64,000 bases of DNA from Pseudodesulfovibrio sp. GTDB lineage: Bacteria > Desulfobacterota > Desulfovibrionia > Desulfovibrionales > Desulfovibrionaceae. The DNA lies in NCBI GenBank assembly GCA_016342345.1, contig JAEINO010000007.1:1-64000 (forward strand). Reading direction: 5' to 3'. The notes beneath the pieces are model-generated. The model had not been told where the DNA came from. It did not search any database and saw nothing but the letters and a program-made list of their open reading frames with translations. The translations under genes were made by a program, and so were the position numbers. Below, piece by piece: positions 1-8,989 of the stretch; the stretch's first letter is position 1, and each line of letters opens with the position of its first letter.

Positions 1-70
<70 letters not shown>

Positions 71-81
71 GATCATAATAG

Positions 82-110
82 CCGGCCCTCACAGGCCGGT
101 TTTTCTTTTT
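82..110 (+). terminator. Rho-independent terminator after tRNA-Gly
   Basis: CCGGCC and GGCCGG form a six-base GC stem around a short loop, followed directly by a T-rich tract. It sits 11 bases past the tRNA CCA end. Confidence 0.85.
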
Positions 111-307
111 TGAAAAACACGATTCCGCTGCTGGCTCATGGCTGGCTGGCGTTTTTTTTGTCATCGTAACATATTGTTTTGTAATCATATTAAGTGTGTT
201 TTCAGGAAAAGCCTTTTTTTTTCTATTTTTGGGCTGCTCCGGTATGGTCCATGCATTGTGGTAGACGGCGGCAAACATTTCCCAACCATGAGCACCGTCC
301 ATATACT

Positions 308-1333
308 ATGAAATACACAGATCGAATAGACCGGCAGGAATGTGGAATTGAAGGTTTGAGGCAGATTGGCCTGACTGGGTCTCCTCTGGCTTCGGCAGGA
401 CTTCAGGCACGGAATTTCACCGTTTCCATCAGGGAATCCCGGCCGAACATTGCGCCTGCGTTTTATACGTCAGACAGTCTCTCCGAGGATATCGAGCGAT
501 TGTGTGATGAGGGTTTTCCTGTCACTGATGAGCGTTTTCTCAACATAGCCGTGAAGTATTTCTTTGCCTATGTTCACGATGGAGCGCATGGCGAAAGTGT
601 TCCCTATGGCGAGATCGCAGGTCTTTACGAGCAGTTTTCCAGACATCAGAGCATGAACGAGCCATCAGACGATATTGAGATCATGAATCGTCTCAGGCAA
701 TGGTCTTCGGTACTTCGGGTTTTGGCTGATGCTCCCAGAGCGGCTCATGTCATGCGTGCGGTCATCGGGCAGGGGGATGCGACTCGCAGTTCCGGTGGTC
801 CCTATGTTGGTGTCGATATTGGTGCCGGAACCGGCATCATGCTACTGGCTCAGCAGATACAGGCCCGGCGTAATGGGTATACGGACATTCAGACTCTGGG
901 ATTTCAGACAGATCCGGTGTCAGGAGAACGAACACATGATCTGGTCCATGCCCTGGGTGCAGGGAGTATCATGTTGGCTGATCCTACCAGGGAGGGGGCT
1001 TATGGTTTGTTGAGCGGGCGCACTATCAGTTATGCTGCCAATGAGGTCGTTGCAGGGATTCAGCAATCCCTTTGCGAAGAAAATTTCTTCAAAAAATACA
1101 AAGCTTTTTTTAAGGCAGTTGATAGCAGAATACAGCAGACGGCTTTTTTCCCGGAAGGATTGATTGCCCATAGCGGAACAGTGGGCGTCTCCGTGATACT
1201 TGCAAAGGAAAACGAATTTCAGCCGCCAGCTGAATACATGGACGTGGAGTTTATCCCCCAGGGTTTGATAATAGAAGGCAGGATACTCCCCATGCACAAG
1301 TTGGGCAGGGATTTTTATCAGTACCTGACCTGA
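308..1333 (+). CDS. SAM-dependent methyltransferase-like protein, function unknown
   Basis: I do not recognise this 341-residue protein. Around residues 164-174 it has the glycine-rich GVDIGAGTGI motif of Rossmann-fold class I methyltransferases, which bind S-adenosylmethionine. An acidic residue is expected at the end of the next strand, and a C-terminal half rich in beta-strand follows. There is no signal peptide or membrane segment. The start is uncertain: the frame is open from GTG 194, but neither that site nor ATG 308 has a convincing ribosome-binding site. ATG 308 avoids an odd, aromatic-rich N-terminus. The gene stands alone between two terminators, so context gives no hint of substrate. 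Confidence 0.6.
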   Translation: MKYTDRIDRQECGIEGLRQIGLTGSPLASAGLQARNFTVSIRESRPNIAPAFYTSDSLSEDIERLCDEGFPVTDERFLNIAVKYFFAYVHDGAHGESVPYGEIAGLYEQFSRHQSMNEPSDDIEIMNRLRQWSSVLRVLADAPRAAHVMRAVIGQGDATRSSGGPYVGVDIGAGTGIMLLAQQIQARRNGYTDIQTLGFQTDPVSGERTHDLVHALGAGSIMLADPTREGAYGLLSGRTISYAANEVVAGIQQSLCEENFFKKYKAFFKAVDSRIQQTAFFPEGLIAHSGTVGVSVILAKENEFQPPAEYMDVEFIPQGLIIEGRILPMHKLGRDFYQYLT

Positions 1334-1481
1334 TCAGGCTATTGAGAAATGTCCGATTGAGACATTGCTGTAAAAAAAGTTCAAACACTTGTGAGCGGGA
1401 ATGATCTTCGTCCTTGAATTATTTTCCTTGCACTCGAACCTTTCTTGATAACCTGCCAGATTAACTCAGTCAGAATTTTTA

Positions 1482-1508
1482 AACCCGGCCAAGGTCGGGT
1501 TTTTTCTT
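1482..1508 (+). terminator. Rho-independent terminator
   Basis: AACCCGGCC and GGTCGGGTT pair around a minimal loop and run into TTTTTTCTT. It lies about 150 bases past the methyltransferase-like gene and insulates psd. The rest of 1334-1703 holds no gene I can support. Confidence 0.8.
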
Positions 1509-1703
1509 GTTTGTTTTCCTCTATGGCTGGGAGTGTAGCATGAAATGCCAAGTGGACTTATTTCATGACATGGCAGATGAATGCGTTTTTCAGGGCCGTG
1601 GAGTGTGTACGCGCTGCATCGTGTTTATTGTAAAAACAAACTTGCAGTTTGCCGGTGCTGCAGGTAAAGCTAAAAAAAACAACGGAAAGGAGCCTGTCGC
1701 ATC

Positions 1704-2351
1704 ATGTTAAAACCCTCCGTCGGTATAGCTCTTGAAGGGCTGTCCTATATATTCATTTCTGCCTTCAGTACTTTGATTTTCGCACTCATCGAGTGTTGGC
1801 CCATGGCCGTCATCGGGTTGGGTGTCACCTGTTTTATTGGTCATTTCTTTCGTGACCCGGAACGTGTGGGGCCAGAGGACGCCGAAGCTGTCGCATCTCC
1901 TGCTGACGGCAAGATCATCAAGGTTACTCGCGAGGTCGATCCTGTTTCCGGTGAAATGCGCCAGGTCATTTGCGTTTTCATGAATGTTTTCAATGTGCAT
2001 GTGAATCGTATGCCAATTTCTGGCAAGGTGGAGATGATTCGCTACATTCCGGGCAAGTTCTTCAATGCCTCATTTGACAAGGCCAGCAAGGATAACGAGC
2101 GTAATGTCGTTGTCATCACCGGCAAGGGCAACCAGCGTTTTACCGTGGTCCAGATTGCCGGACTCATTGCCAGACGTATTGTCTGCTGGGCCGAACCCGC
2201 TGACAAGCTCAAGCGCGGCGAACGGTTTGGTTTGATCAAGTTTGGTTCCAGAGTTGACCTTTACATGCCGGATGGCTATGTTCCTCTTGTCTCAGTTGGT
2301 GACAAGGTTGTTGCAGGTGAGACTGCCCTGGCTGAAAAGCGCAAGGCCTAA
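1704..2351 (+). CDS. psd: Phosphatidylserine decarboxylase proenzyme, short type
   Basis: It decarboxylates phosphatidylserine to phosphatidylethanolamine at the inner membrane. The 215-residue length matches the short bacterial/archaeal-type family. Two hydrophobic segments lie in the first 50 residues, then FRDPER and SPADGKI motifs near 50-75. The self-cleavage site is FGS near residues 180-182, where cleavage between G181 and S182 makes the pyruvoyl cofactor. The histidines of VFNVHVNR fit the family. The start ATG follows GGAAAGGAG with good spacing. pssA, which makes the substrate, begins 28 bases downstream, so the pair is one operon covering two successive steps of phosphatidylethanolamine synthesis. 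Confidence 0.95.
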   Translation: MLKPSVGIALEGLSYIFISAFSTLIFALIECWPMAVIGLGVTCFIGHFFRDPERVGPEDAEAVASPADGKIIKVTREVDPVSGEMRQVICVFMNVFNVHVNRMPISGKVEMIRYIPGKFFNASFDKASKDNERNVVVITGKGNQRFTVVQIAGLIARRIVCWAEPADKLKRGERFGLIKFGSRVDLYMPDGYVPLVSVGDKVVAGETALAEKRKA

Positions 2352-2379
2352 TTGAGTCCTTTTTTTGAAAGATATTGCT

Positions 2380-3150
2380 ATGAATAAGGAAAACAAGTTG
2401 CCACGTCACAAGAGTGTCTACCTTCTGCCGAACCTGCTGACCACCACCAGTCTGTTCATCGGCTTTCTGGGATTGACCTGGGCCATTCAGGGGGATTACG
2501 TCTCCTGTGCCTTGTGCATTCTGGCAAGTTGCGTGTTCGATGGTTTGGACGGCAAGGTTGCGCGCATGACCGGTACTACCAGTGAATTCGGTGTTCAGCT
2601 GGATTCTTTGGCAGACTTGGTGGCCTTTGGTGTTGTTCCTTCGATCATGGCTTATCTGTGGATGCTGGACGGATACGGCAGACTGGGACTGATGGCAGCT
2701 TTCCTGTTCATGGCTTGCGGCGCACTTCGCCTGGCGCGTTTCAATGTCCAGGCCGCCACTGGTTCCAAGAAGCATTTCATTGGCTTGCCCATCCCGGCAG
2801 CGGCCTGTTCCCTGGCTACGCTGGTTCTTTTTTCCGAATATATCCCGGCAGAGTACGCGCAGTCCATATTGCCCATAAGTACGTTGGTCCTTGTCTATGT
2901 GCTGTCCTTCTTTATGGTTAGTACGATCCGCTTCTACTCCTTCAAGGAATTCAGCGCATTCAAGGCTCATCCTTTCAGTTGGATGGTCACGGCGATTCTG
3001 GTTTTTTCGCTGGTTGCTTCTCGCCCCAAGATTCTGGGCTTTGTCATTTTTCTGGGCTATCTCATTTCCGGCCCGGTCTACACTATTTTCCTACTATCCC
3101 GCAGAGGCAAGCGACTACTAAGGGATAGTTCAAAGGAAGAGCTAGGCTAG
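2380..3150 (+). CDS. pssA: CDP-diacylglycerol--serine O-phosphatidyltransferase
   Basis: It joins serine to CDP-diacylglycerol, giving phosphatidylserine for the upstream decarboxylase. The CDP-alcohol phosphatidyltransferase signature DG-x2-AR-x8-G-x3-D-x3-D is intact from residue 57 (DGKVAR, then G, then two aspartates ending SLAD). Several transmembrane helices follow, as expected for a 256-residue integral membrane enzyme. I take ATG 2380; an in-frame TTG at 2365 would add five residues. A hairpin at 3191-3222 may end this transcript. Confidence 0.94.
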   Translation: MNKENKLPRHKSVYLLPNLLTTTSLFIGFLGLTWAIQGDYVSCALCILASCVFDGLDGKVARMTGTTSEFGVQLDSLADLVAFGVVPSIMAYLWMLDGYGRLGLMAAFLFMACGALRLARFNVQAATGSKKHFIGLPIPAAACSLATLVLFSEYIPAEYAQSILPISTLVLVYVLSFFMVSTIRFYSFKEFSAFKAHPFSWMVTAILVFSLVASRPKILGFVIFLGYLISGPVYTIFLLSRRGKRLLRDSSKEELG

Positions 3151-3169
3151 CTCTCACTCATCCCATAAT

Positions 3170-3224
3170 AGTACGTCGTACTGACCTCTCAACCGCCACG
3201 CATGAAAAGTGCCTTGGCGGTTTA
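3170..3224 (+). promoter_or_regulatory. Palindrome and hairpin between pssA and leuA
   Basis: AGTACG-T-CGTACT at 3170-3182 is a perfect 13-base palindrome, a plausible protein-binding site. Immediately downstream, AACCGCCA and TGGCGGTT (3191-3221) form an eight-base stem followed by TTTAACTATA, which could terminate pssA or act as a leader structure for leuA. A third small stem, CCCTC/GAGGG, lies at 3252-3265 just before the leuA ribosome-binding site. No leucine-rich leader peptide is visible. Confidence 0.4.
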
Positions 3225-3282
3225 ACTATATATGCAAACATTTGTTACTGTCCCTCATGAGAGGGTAATACCGGAGGATACC

Positions 3283-4818
3283 ATGGCTGATAAGGTATAT
3301 GTTTTTGATACCACCCTGCGTGACGGCGAACAGTCTCCTGGCGCAACCATGAACCTGGATGAAAAAATCCGCATGGCTCGTCAACTTGAGACCTTGGGTG
3401 TCGATATTATTGAGGCGGGTTTTCCTATTGCCAGTCAGGGCGATTTCGAGGCTGTCCAGGCCATTGCCAAGGCTGTAGGAACTGTTCAGGTTGCCGGTCT
3501 GTGCCGTGCGGTCAAAGGCGACATTGATCGGTGCTGGGAAGCAATCAAGGATGCCAAGAATCCGCGTATTCACACCTTTCTGGCTACCAGCGAAATTCAT
3601 ATGAAGTACAAGCTGGACAAGACTGCCGAGGAAGTGCTGATCATGGCCGAGAAAGCTGTCAGGCACGCGGTTCAGTATACGAAGAATGTCGAATTCTCAG
3701 CCGAGGACGCCTCAAGGTCCGATTGGGATTTCCTGGTCAGGGTTGCCGAAACCGTTATTGATGCGGGTGCGACTGTGGTCAATATTCCTGACACTGTGGG
3801 GTACACCCAGCCCTTTGAATACTACGACATGATCAAGTATCTGATGGATAATGTGAGAAATGTGGACAAGGCGATCATCAGCGTCCATTGTCACAATGAT
3901 CTTGGTTCTGCCGTTGCCAACAGTCTGGCCGCGATCAAGGCTGGTGCGCGTCAGGTGGAGTGTACGGTTTTGGGTATAGGAGAGCGCGCTGGTAATGCCG
4001 CCCTGGAAGACCTTGTCATGGCCATCAACACCCGCAAGGAATTGTATGATGTGGAGACCGGCATCGTTACCGAGCAGCTTTTCCCTTCCTGCCGTCGTTT
4101 GTCCCAGATTATCGGTATGCCCATTCCGCCGAACAAGGCCATTGTCGGCGCAAATGCCTTTGCCCATGAATCCGGTGTGCATCAGGACGGCGTGATCAAG
4201 AATCGTCTGACTTACGAAATAATGACTCCGGCTTCCATTGGCCGTACGAGCAATGACATTGTCATTGGCAAGCATTCCGGCAGTCATGCGGTCAAGAACA
4301 AGGCCGAGGAGTTGGGCTATGTTCTGGATGATGAGCAGGTGCAGATCCTGTTCAAGGCAGTCAAGGATCTGGCCGACAAGAAGGAGCAGGTTTTTGACGA
4401 GGATGTTGAAGCCCTGATTCTTGAGAAGGTATATCGCCGTCGCGACCGTTTCCGCCTGGTGGACATGAGTGTCATTTCCGGGACAGGGGATGTGCCGCCT
4501 CATGCCGCGATGGTCATGGAATTTGGCAGGGAAGGTGAGGATGTCGAAATAAGGCGGACCAGCGAATTCGGTGAAGGTTCGGTTGACGCCGTGTTCAAGT
4601 CCATTTATGCCCTTATTGGAGTAGCTCCGAAGCTTGAAATGTATTCGGTCAATGCCGTTACTGAAGGTTCCGATGCATTGGCCGGGGTTGCCGTCCGCAT
4701 AGAACATGCCGGTGTGAAGTCCGTGGGGCGTGCCGCTGATGGCGATGTCATCAAGGCCAGTGCTCTGGCCATGATCAATGCTTTGAATAGAATGGAAAAA
4801 GCCAAAGAGGAGAAATAG
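3283..4818 (+). CDS. leuA: 2-isopropylmalate synthase
   Basis: It condenses acetyl-CoA with 2-oxoisovalerate, the committed step of leucine synthesis. The 511-residue protein opens with DTTLRDGEQSPG (catalytic R and D near 13-14), carries the metal-binding HCHND motif near residue 205, and has HESGVHQDG in the mid-region. The C-terminal third fits the leucine-binding regulatory LeuA dimer domain, so feedback inhibition is likely. The ATG at 3283 is preceded by CCGGAGGAT at ideal spacing; the frame is open further upstream but without support. leuC starts 3 bases after the stop. Confidence 0.96.
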   Translation: MADKVYVFDTTLRDGEQSPGATMNLDEKIRMARQLETLGVDIIEAGFPIASQGDFEAVQAIAKAVGTVQVAGLCRAVKGDIDRCWEAIKDAKNPRIHTFLATSEIHMKYKLDKTAEEVLIMAEKAVRHAVQYTKNVEFSAEDASRSDWDFLVRVAETVIDAGATVVNIPDTVGYTQPFEYYDMIKYLMDNVRNVDKAIISVHCHNDLGSAVANSLAAIKAGARQVECTVLGIGERAGNAALEDLVMAINTRKELYDVETGIVTEQLFPSCRRLSQIIGMPIPPNKAIVGANAFAHESGVHQDGVIKNRLTYEIMTPASIGRTSNDIVIGKHSGSHAVKNKAEELGYVLDDEQVQILFKAVKDLADKKEQVFDEDVEALILEKVYRRRDRFRLVDMSVISGTGDVPPHAAMVMEFGREGEDVEIRRTSEFGEGSVDAVFKSIYALIGVAPKLEMYSVNAVTEGSDALAGVAVRIEHAGVKSVGRAADGDVIKASALAMINALNRMEKAKEEK

Positions 4819-4821
4819 ATA

Positions 4822-6081
4822 ATGGGTCAGACATTAGCTGAGAAAATACTGCAAAGACATACGGATCAGGAAATTGCTGGTGCCGGGCAGATCGTCCAGT
4901 GCAAGGTTTCCATGGTTCTGGCAAATGACATTACCGCTCCTCTGGCCATTAAATCGTTCAAGGCCATGAACGCAAAAAAAGTCTTTGATCAGGAGAAGGT
5001 TGCCCTGGTCTGTGATCATTTCACTCCGAACAAGGACATTGATTCTGCCGAGCAGGTCAAGGTTGTTCGCGAATTTGCAGAGGAAATGGGGGTGACCCAT
5101 TACTATGAATGCGGTGAGGTCGGCGTCGAGCATGCCCTGTTGCCGGAAAAAGGCATAGTCGGTCCCGGAGATATCGTTGTTGGCGCAGACTCCCACACAT
5201 GCACCTATGGTGCCTTGGGTGCTTTTGCCACGGGCATGGGTTCCACTGATATCGGTGCTGCCATGGCATTGGGAGAAACCTGGTTCAAGGTGCCACCGAC
5301 CATCAAGGTGGATATTACAGGTTCGCCAAGGCAGTATGTCGGTGCCAAGGATTATGTCCTCAATCTGATAGGCCGGATTGGTGTTGCGGGTGCATTGTAC
5401 AAGGCTCTGGAATTTTCCGGCGAAGCAATCGACAATCTGACCGTGGAAGGTCGTATGACCATGGCCAACATGGCCATCGAGGCGGGTGGAAAGGTAGGCT
5501 TGTTCCCGGTGGATCAGAAGACTCTCGACTATACTGCTGCAGCCGGTCGTTCCGGTGATATGATGATGACCGCTGATCTGGATGCCGTGTATGAGCGTCT
5601 GGTCGAAATCGATGTTTCTGACATGGCTCCCCAGATTGCGTGTCCGCATCTGCCGGATAACGTCAAGCCGGTTGATGAGACCTCCGGGCTCAAGATTCAT
5701 CAGTCGGTCATAGGCTCCTGCACCAATGGTCGCATCGAGGATATGCGCGAGGCTGCTGCCATCCTGAATGGACGCAAGGTTGATCCCAAGGTGCGTTGCA
5801 TTATCCTGCCAGCCACGCCAAAAATCTGGAAGGCGTGCATGAAGGAAGGGCTGATGGAAATATTCATGGATGCCGGTTGCATTGTCGGGCCACCCACGTG
5901 CGGCCCCTGCCTTGGAGGCCATATGGGTATTCTGGCAGGTGGAGAGCGTTCCATTGCCACCACCAATCGTAACTTCAAGGGCCGTATGGGTTCCCTTCAA
6001 AGCGAAGTTTTCTTGTCCAATCCTTCTGTGGCTGCAGCCAGTGCCATTGCGGGTGAGATCATCAACCCTGCAAAACTGTAG
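4822..6081 (+). CDS. leuC: 3-isopropylmalate dehydratase, large subunit
   Basis: With LeuD it isomerises 2-isopropylmalate to 3-isopropylmalate through a [4Fe-4S] cluster. The 419-residue length is that of the shorter, homoaconitase-like LeuC group rather than the roughly 465-residue enterobacterial form. Cluster ligands are visible as SCTNGR near residue 298 and CGPCLGG near 358-361. Other aconitase-family motifs include VGADSHTCTYGALG and GSTDIGAA. The ribosome-binding site is AGAGGAGAA. It is followed 9 bases later by leuD, the partner subunit. Confidence 0.96.
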   Translation: MGQTLAEKILQRHTDQEIAGAGQIVQCKVSMVLANDITAPLAIKSFKAMNAKKVFDQEKVALVCDHFTPNKDIDSAEQVKVVREFAEEMGVTHYYECGEVGVEHALLPEKGIVGPGDIVVGADSHTCTYGALGAFATGMGSTDIGAAMALGETWFKVPPTIKVDITGSPRQYVGAKDYVLNLIGRIGVAGALYKALEFSGEAIDNLTVEGRMTMANMAIEAGGKVGLFPVDQKTLDYTAAAGRSGDMMMTADLDAVYERLVEIDVSDMAPQIACPHLPDNVKPVDETSGLKIHQSVIGSCTNGRIEDMREAAAILNGRKVDPKVRCIILPATPKIWKACMKEGLMEIFMDAGCIVGPPTCGPCLGGHMGILAGGERSIATTNRNFKGRMGSLQSEVFLSNPSVAAASAIAGEIINPAKL

Positions 6082-6090
6082 GAGTATATA

Positions 6091-6582
6091 ATGATAGTTA
6101 AAGGAACAGCCCATCAGGTGGGCGACCATATTGATACAGATGCCATCATCCCGGCCCGTTTTCTGGTGACCACTGATTCCAGCGAACTTGGTGCCAATTG
6201 CATGGAAGGCCTTGAGGCTGGTTGGGGCAAGCGTCTCAAGAAAAATGATATCATTGTTGCCGGAGAAAACTTCGGTTGCGGCTCTTCCCGCGAACATGCC
6301 CCCATTTCAATTCTTGGTGCTGGTGTTCCCGTTGTCGTGGCAAAAAGTTTTGCCAGAATCTTTTATCGCAATGGGTTCAACATGGGTCTGGTTTTGCTTG
6401 AAGTCGGTGATGACATAGAAAAAATCAATGATACCGATCAAATCGAGGTTGATACCGTGAGTGGTGAAATCAGGAATATCACGACTGGTGCCGTCATCAC
6501 ATGTGCTGCCGTTCCATCGTTCATGCAGGAAATTCTGGATGCCGGCGGCTTGGTCGAGTATGCCAAGAAGAAACTTGTTTAG
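6091..6582 (+). CDS. leuD: 3-isopropylmalate dehydratase, small subunit
   Basis: This is the swivelling small subunit of isopropylmalate isomerase, 163 residues, the length expected as partner of the short LeuC type. Typical motifs are [14 protein letters not shown] near residues 10-23 and [13 protein letters not shown] near 57-69, which forms the substrate loop. The spacing to leuC (9 bases) implies co-translation. No odd features were seen. Confidence 0.96.
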   Translation: MIVKGTAHQVGDHIDTDAIIPARFLVTTDSSELGANCMEGLEAGWGKRLKKNDIIVAGENFGCGSSREHAPISILGAGVPVVVAKSFARIFYRNGFNMGLVLLEVGDDIEKINDTDQIEVDTVSGEIRNITTGAVITCAAVPSFMQEILDAGGLVEYAKKKLV

Positions 6583-6648
6583 TTAAATTGATCAAGTTCT
6601 ATTAAGCTGAATTAATTGAATTATGGTTCAAAATAATTGGAGAGCGAA

Positions 6649-7716
6649 ATGAAGATTTGTGTATTGCCCGGTGACGGAATAGGCCAGGAGATTGTGGGGC
6701 AGGCCCTTCGCGTTCTGGATAAGGTTGGCGATAAGTTCGGGAATACCTTTGAAACGACCGAGGCCCTGATCGGTGGTTGTGCCATTGATGCCGAAGGTGT
6801 GCCTCTTCCGGCTGACACTGTTGCCAAGTGCAAGGATTCCGATGCTGTTTTGCTTGGTGCTGTGGGTGGGCCCAAATGGGACACCATTGATCCGGCCATC
6901 CGCCCGGAAAAGGGATTGCTTGGTATTCGCAAGGAGCTGGGGTTGTTCGTCAACCTGCGTCCTGCAAATCTGTTCAAGCAGTTGTCTGATGCCTGCTATC
7001 TACGGCCTGATATTGTGGCCAGAGGTCTTGATGTCATTGTGGTACGCGAGTTGACCGGCGGCATTTATTTTGGTGAGCCGCGTTTTGACGGCGTAAAGGA
7101 CGGTGAGCGGTTCGGGTACAATACCATGGCTTACCACGAGTATGAGATCAGACGTATTGCGAAAATCGCCTTTGAGGTCGCTCGCAAGCGTACCGGTCGG
7201 GTCTGTTCCGTGGACAAGGCCAATGTCCTTGATGTCTCCCGTGTCTGGCGCGAGATTGTCATTGACGAGCACAAGAACTACCCTGATATCGCATTGTCGC
7301 ACATGTATGTGGATAATGCCGCCATGCAGTTGGTGCGCGATCCGTCCCAGTTCGACGTCATTGTCACCGGCAACCTGTTTGGTGACATTCTGTCTGACGA
7401 GGCCGCAGCCATTACCGGGTCCATAGGTATGCTGCCATCCGCATCCCTGGGTGAGTCCAATCCCGGTCTGTATGAACCGATTCATGGTTCTGCACCGGAT
7501 ATTGCTGGTCAGGACAAGGCCAATCCACTGGCGACCATTCTGTCCTTGTCCATGATGCTCAGGCATTCCTTTGACATGGACGAACAGGCAGAATGTATTG
7601 ATCTGGCGGTTGAAAAGACTCTGGAGCAGGGCTATCGCACTGGCGACATCATGCAGGATGGTTGCAAGGCCGTGGGTTGCATTGGGATGACGGAATCCGT
7701 GTTGGCGAATTTGTAG
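6649..7716 (+). CDS. leuB: 3-isopropylmalate dehydrogenase
   Basis: It oxidatively decarboxylates 3-isopropylmalate with NAD+, the third leucine-specific step. The 355-residue protein begins [13 protein letters not shown], contains the [10 protein letters not shown] substrate loop, [13 protein letters not shown], the metal-binding segment GDILSDEAA, and the NAD-binding [14 protein letters not shown] near the C-terminus. ATG 6649 follows TTGGAGAGCG; an in-frame TTG overlaps that ribosome-binding site and is not the start. It completes a leuACDB operon and is closed by the terminator at 7736. Confidence 0.96.
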   Translation: MKICVLPGDGIGQEIVGQALRVLDKVGDKFGNTFETTEALIGGCAIDAEGVPLPADTVAKCKDSDAVLLGAVGGPKWDTIDPAIRPEKGLLGIRKELGLFVNLRPANLFKQLSDACYLRPDIVARGLDVIVVRELTGGIYFGEPRFDGVKDGERFGYNTMAYHEYEIRRIAKIAFEVARKRTGRVCSVDKANVLDVSRVWREIVIDEHKNYPDIALSHMYVDNAAMQLVRDPSQFDVIVTGNLFGDILSDEAAAITGSIGMLPSASLGESNPGLYEPIHGSAPDIAGQDKANPLATILSLSMMLRHSFDMDEQAECIDLAVEKTLEQGYRTGDIMQDGCKAVGCIGMTESVLANL

Positions 7717-7735
7717 GGTCAGAATTCAGATATTG

Positions 7736-7769
7736 AAAGAGCCGCATCAAGGAAACGATGCGGCTCTTT
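7736..7769. terminator. Bidirectional terminator between leuB and a minus-strand gene
   Basis: AAAGAGCCGCATC and GATGCGGCTCTTT form a perfect 13-base stem with an eight-base loop. A/T flanks on both sides let it serve leuB and the convergent minus-strand gene whose frame-corrected stop lies at 7792. Confidence 0.9.
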
Positions 7770-7791
7770 GTTACTACAGTAAGGCAGTGGT

Positions 7792-8258
7792 CTAGTCGAA
7801 CGCCGCGGATTTTGAATGAATCTTGTTGACCTTGAGGGCTTGTTTGGCGGTTTTGAGGTCGATGAATCCCATTGTGATGCAGATGCCGAGGTAGTCCATC
7901 TGCAATATTTCCATTTTTTAAGGACTTTTATGTTTTGTTCCATGGTTATCTTGCCATGCTGGATGAGGTAGCGGCTGACTTTTTCATTGTCGTCAATATC
8001 TTTGATTTCGAGATCGTCCGAAGAGATGGTTTTGATTCCTTGCTGATTGTTGCGAAGGGTGGCCAGCTTTCTTTTCTTTTCTTCAAGTTCCTTTTTCAGT
8101 TCCCTTTTGTGATTGAGCATGAACTCATATTTGCTCTGTGCATTCTGTTTTTGCATTGCCAGAGAATTCATTTTGGAAACTTTGTTGCGGGAAATTACTT
8201 GGTAGAGAAAGAGGAAAGCAAGGATTCCGATCCCGAGGGCGACGGTTGGTATCATCAT
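7792..8258 (-). pseudogene. Small membrane-anchored coiled-coil protein with apparent frameshift
   Basis: The N-terminus has one membrane helix (residues about 3-20), then a basic, glutamine- and lysine-rich coiled coil to about residue 70, then a short helical segment. At a run of six A on the coding strand (7914-7919) the frame seems to slip. As written, translation continues into a Ser/Thr/Pro-rich tail to 7719 that passes straight through the terminator. Re-reading one A gives MEILQMDYLGICITMGFIDL followed by a natural helical end and a stop at 7792, before the terminator. It could be a sequencing error, a real mutation, or slippage. The start overlaps the stop of the upstream gene by four bases (ATGA). 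Function unknown. Confidence 0.6.
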
Positions 8259-8500
8259 GAAGGAGTCTCGAACTGGAGAAGAACTGTTTGCTCGTCAATT
8301 TCTTCGATTTCGGTTTTAAGGGTGACGATAGCCTGTTCCAGTGCCTGGGTTTTCTGGGTTAGTTGGGTGACGGCATTCTCGACTTCATTGCTCTTTCTGC
8401 GGACCAGGTCCGAGCAATTGTGTTGATGTATAACGATTACGGCCACAAGAATGAATCCGGCCATGATCAAAACGAGATAGAGTGTACTGCTGTCTAGCAT
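8255..8500 (-). CDS. Small membrane-anchored coiled-coil protein
   Basis: An 81-residue protein of unknown function. A single hydrophobic helix spans about residues 6-25, followed by a short basic stretch (VRRKSN) and a heptad-like region with Q/T/L/E spacing to about residue 70. The layout, an N-terminal anchor with a cytoplasmic coiled coil, mirrors its downstream partner, and the two overlap by four bases, so they are probably translated together and may assemble with each other. Confidence 0.7.
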   Translation of the reverse strand: MLDSSTLYLVLIMAGFILVAVIVIHQHNCSDLVRRKSNEVENAVTQLTQKTQALEQAIVTLKTEIEEIDEQTVLLQFETPS

Positions 8501-8608
8501 AGGATGATAAATACTGTTTTGTGTGGCCGAAGTGGTCGGCTACAGGTGTTCCAATCCCCGAGCCTTATCGTGAAGCTCTCGGGATGGCAAGGATGTCCGG
8601 TGCGCTCT

Positions 8609-8884
8609 TTAAGCTAGCGTATTGGGCGGTCTTTGCCCAAGTTCGTTCAGGTAGGATATCTTTTTTGCACGGCCCTGTTTCTTGATTCTTATTTCGAGCT
8701 TCAAGGCTTCGCTTTTGTTTTCGACTGCAATATGCGTTTCGATGAAAACGGGGAGTCGGGAGCGAGTGTATTTTGAGGCTGTGCCAGCGTTGTGTTTGGC
8801 CAGTCGACGATCGACATCGGTGGTGATGCCACAGTAGAGGCTGTCGTCGGCACAGCGGAGTAGGTAGACGAACCAGGATTGCAT
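8609..8884 (-). CDS. GIY-YIG nuclease-domain protein, YhbQ-like
   Basis: A compact GIY-YIG fold protein of about 91 residues. The signature is visible as WFVYLLRC then YCGITTD, with the conserved arginine of DRRLAKHN and the KYT-R segment further on. Stand-alone members of this group are found across bacteria; nuclease activity on DNA is proposed for some, but the role is unsettled. I take the ATG at 8884, which starts just before the domain. An in-frame GTG at 8941 would add 19 basic residues. It is divergent from the ABC-F gene. Confidence 0.85.
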   Translation of the reverse strand: MQSWFVYLLRCADDSLYCGITTDVDRRLAKHNAGTASKYTRSRLPVFIETHIAVENKSEALKLEIRIKKQGRAKKISYLNELGQRPPNTLA

Positions 8885-8989
8885 GGCTTGTTTGTAGCCG
8901 GAAGTCTTGATCTGGTCAAAACGTCTCTTGCCAATCTTCACTGACCATTATATTCCCTTTTTTCCAGTAACAGAGAGGCCCGATCATTC

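Noticed and set aside
1507-1710. A 67-residue frame upstream of psd
   Set aside because: It starts inside the terminator tract, overlaps the psd start, lacks a ribosome-binding site and shows no family features.
3712-4707. A 331-residue frame opposite leuA
   Set aside because: A shadow of leuA; the leuA motifs on the plus strand are decisive.
4834-6297. A long open frame (487 residues) opposite leuC and leuD
   Set aside because: It mirrors the conserved leuC/leuD codons; composition is odd and it has no ribosome-binding site.
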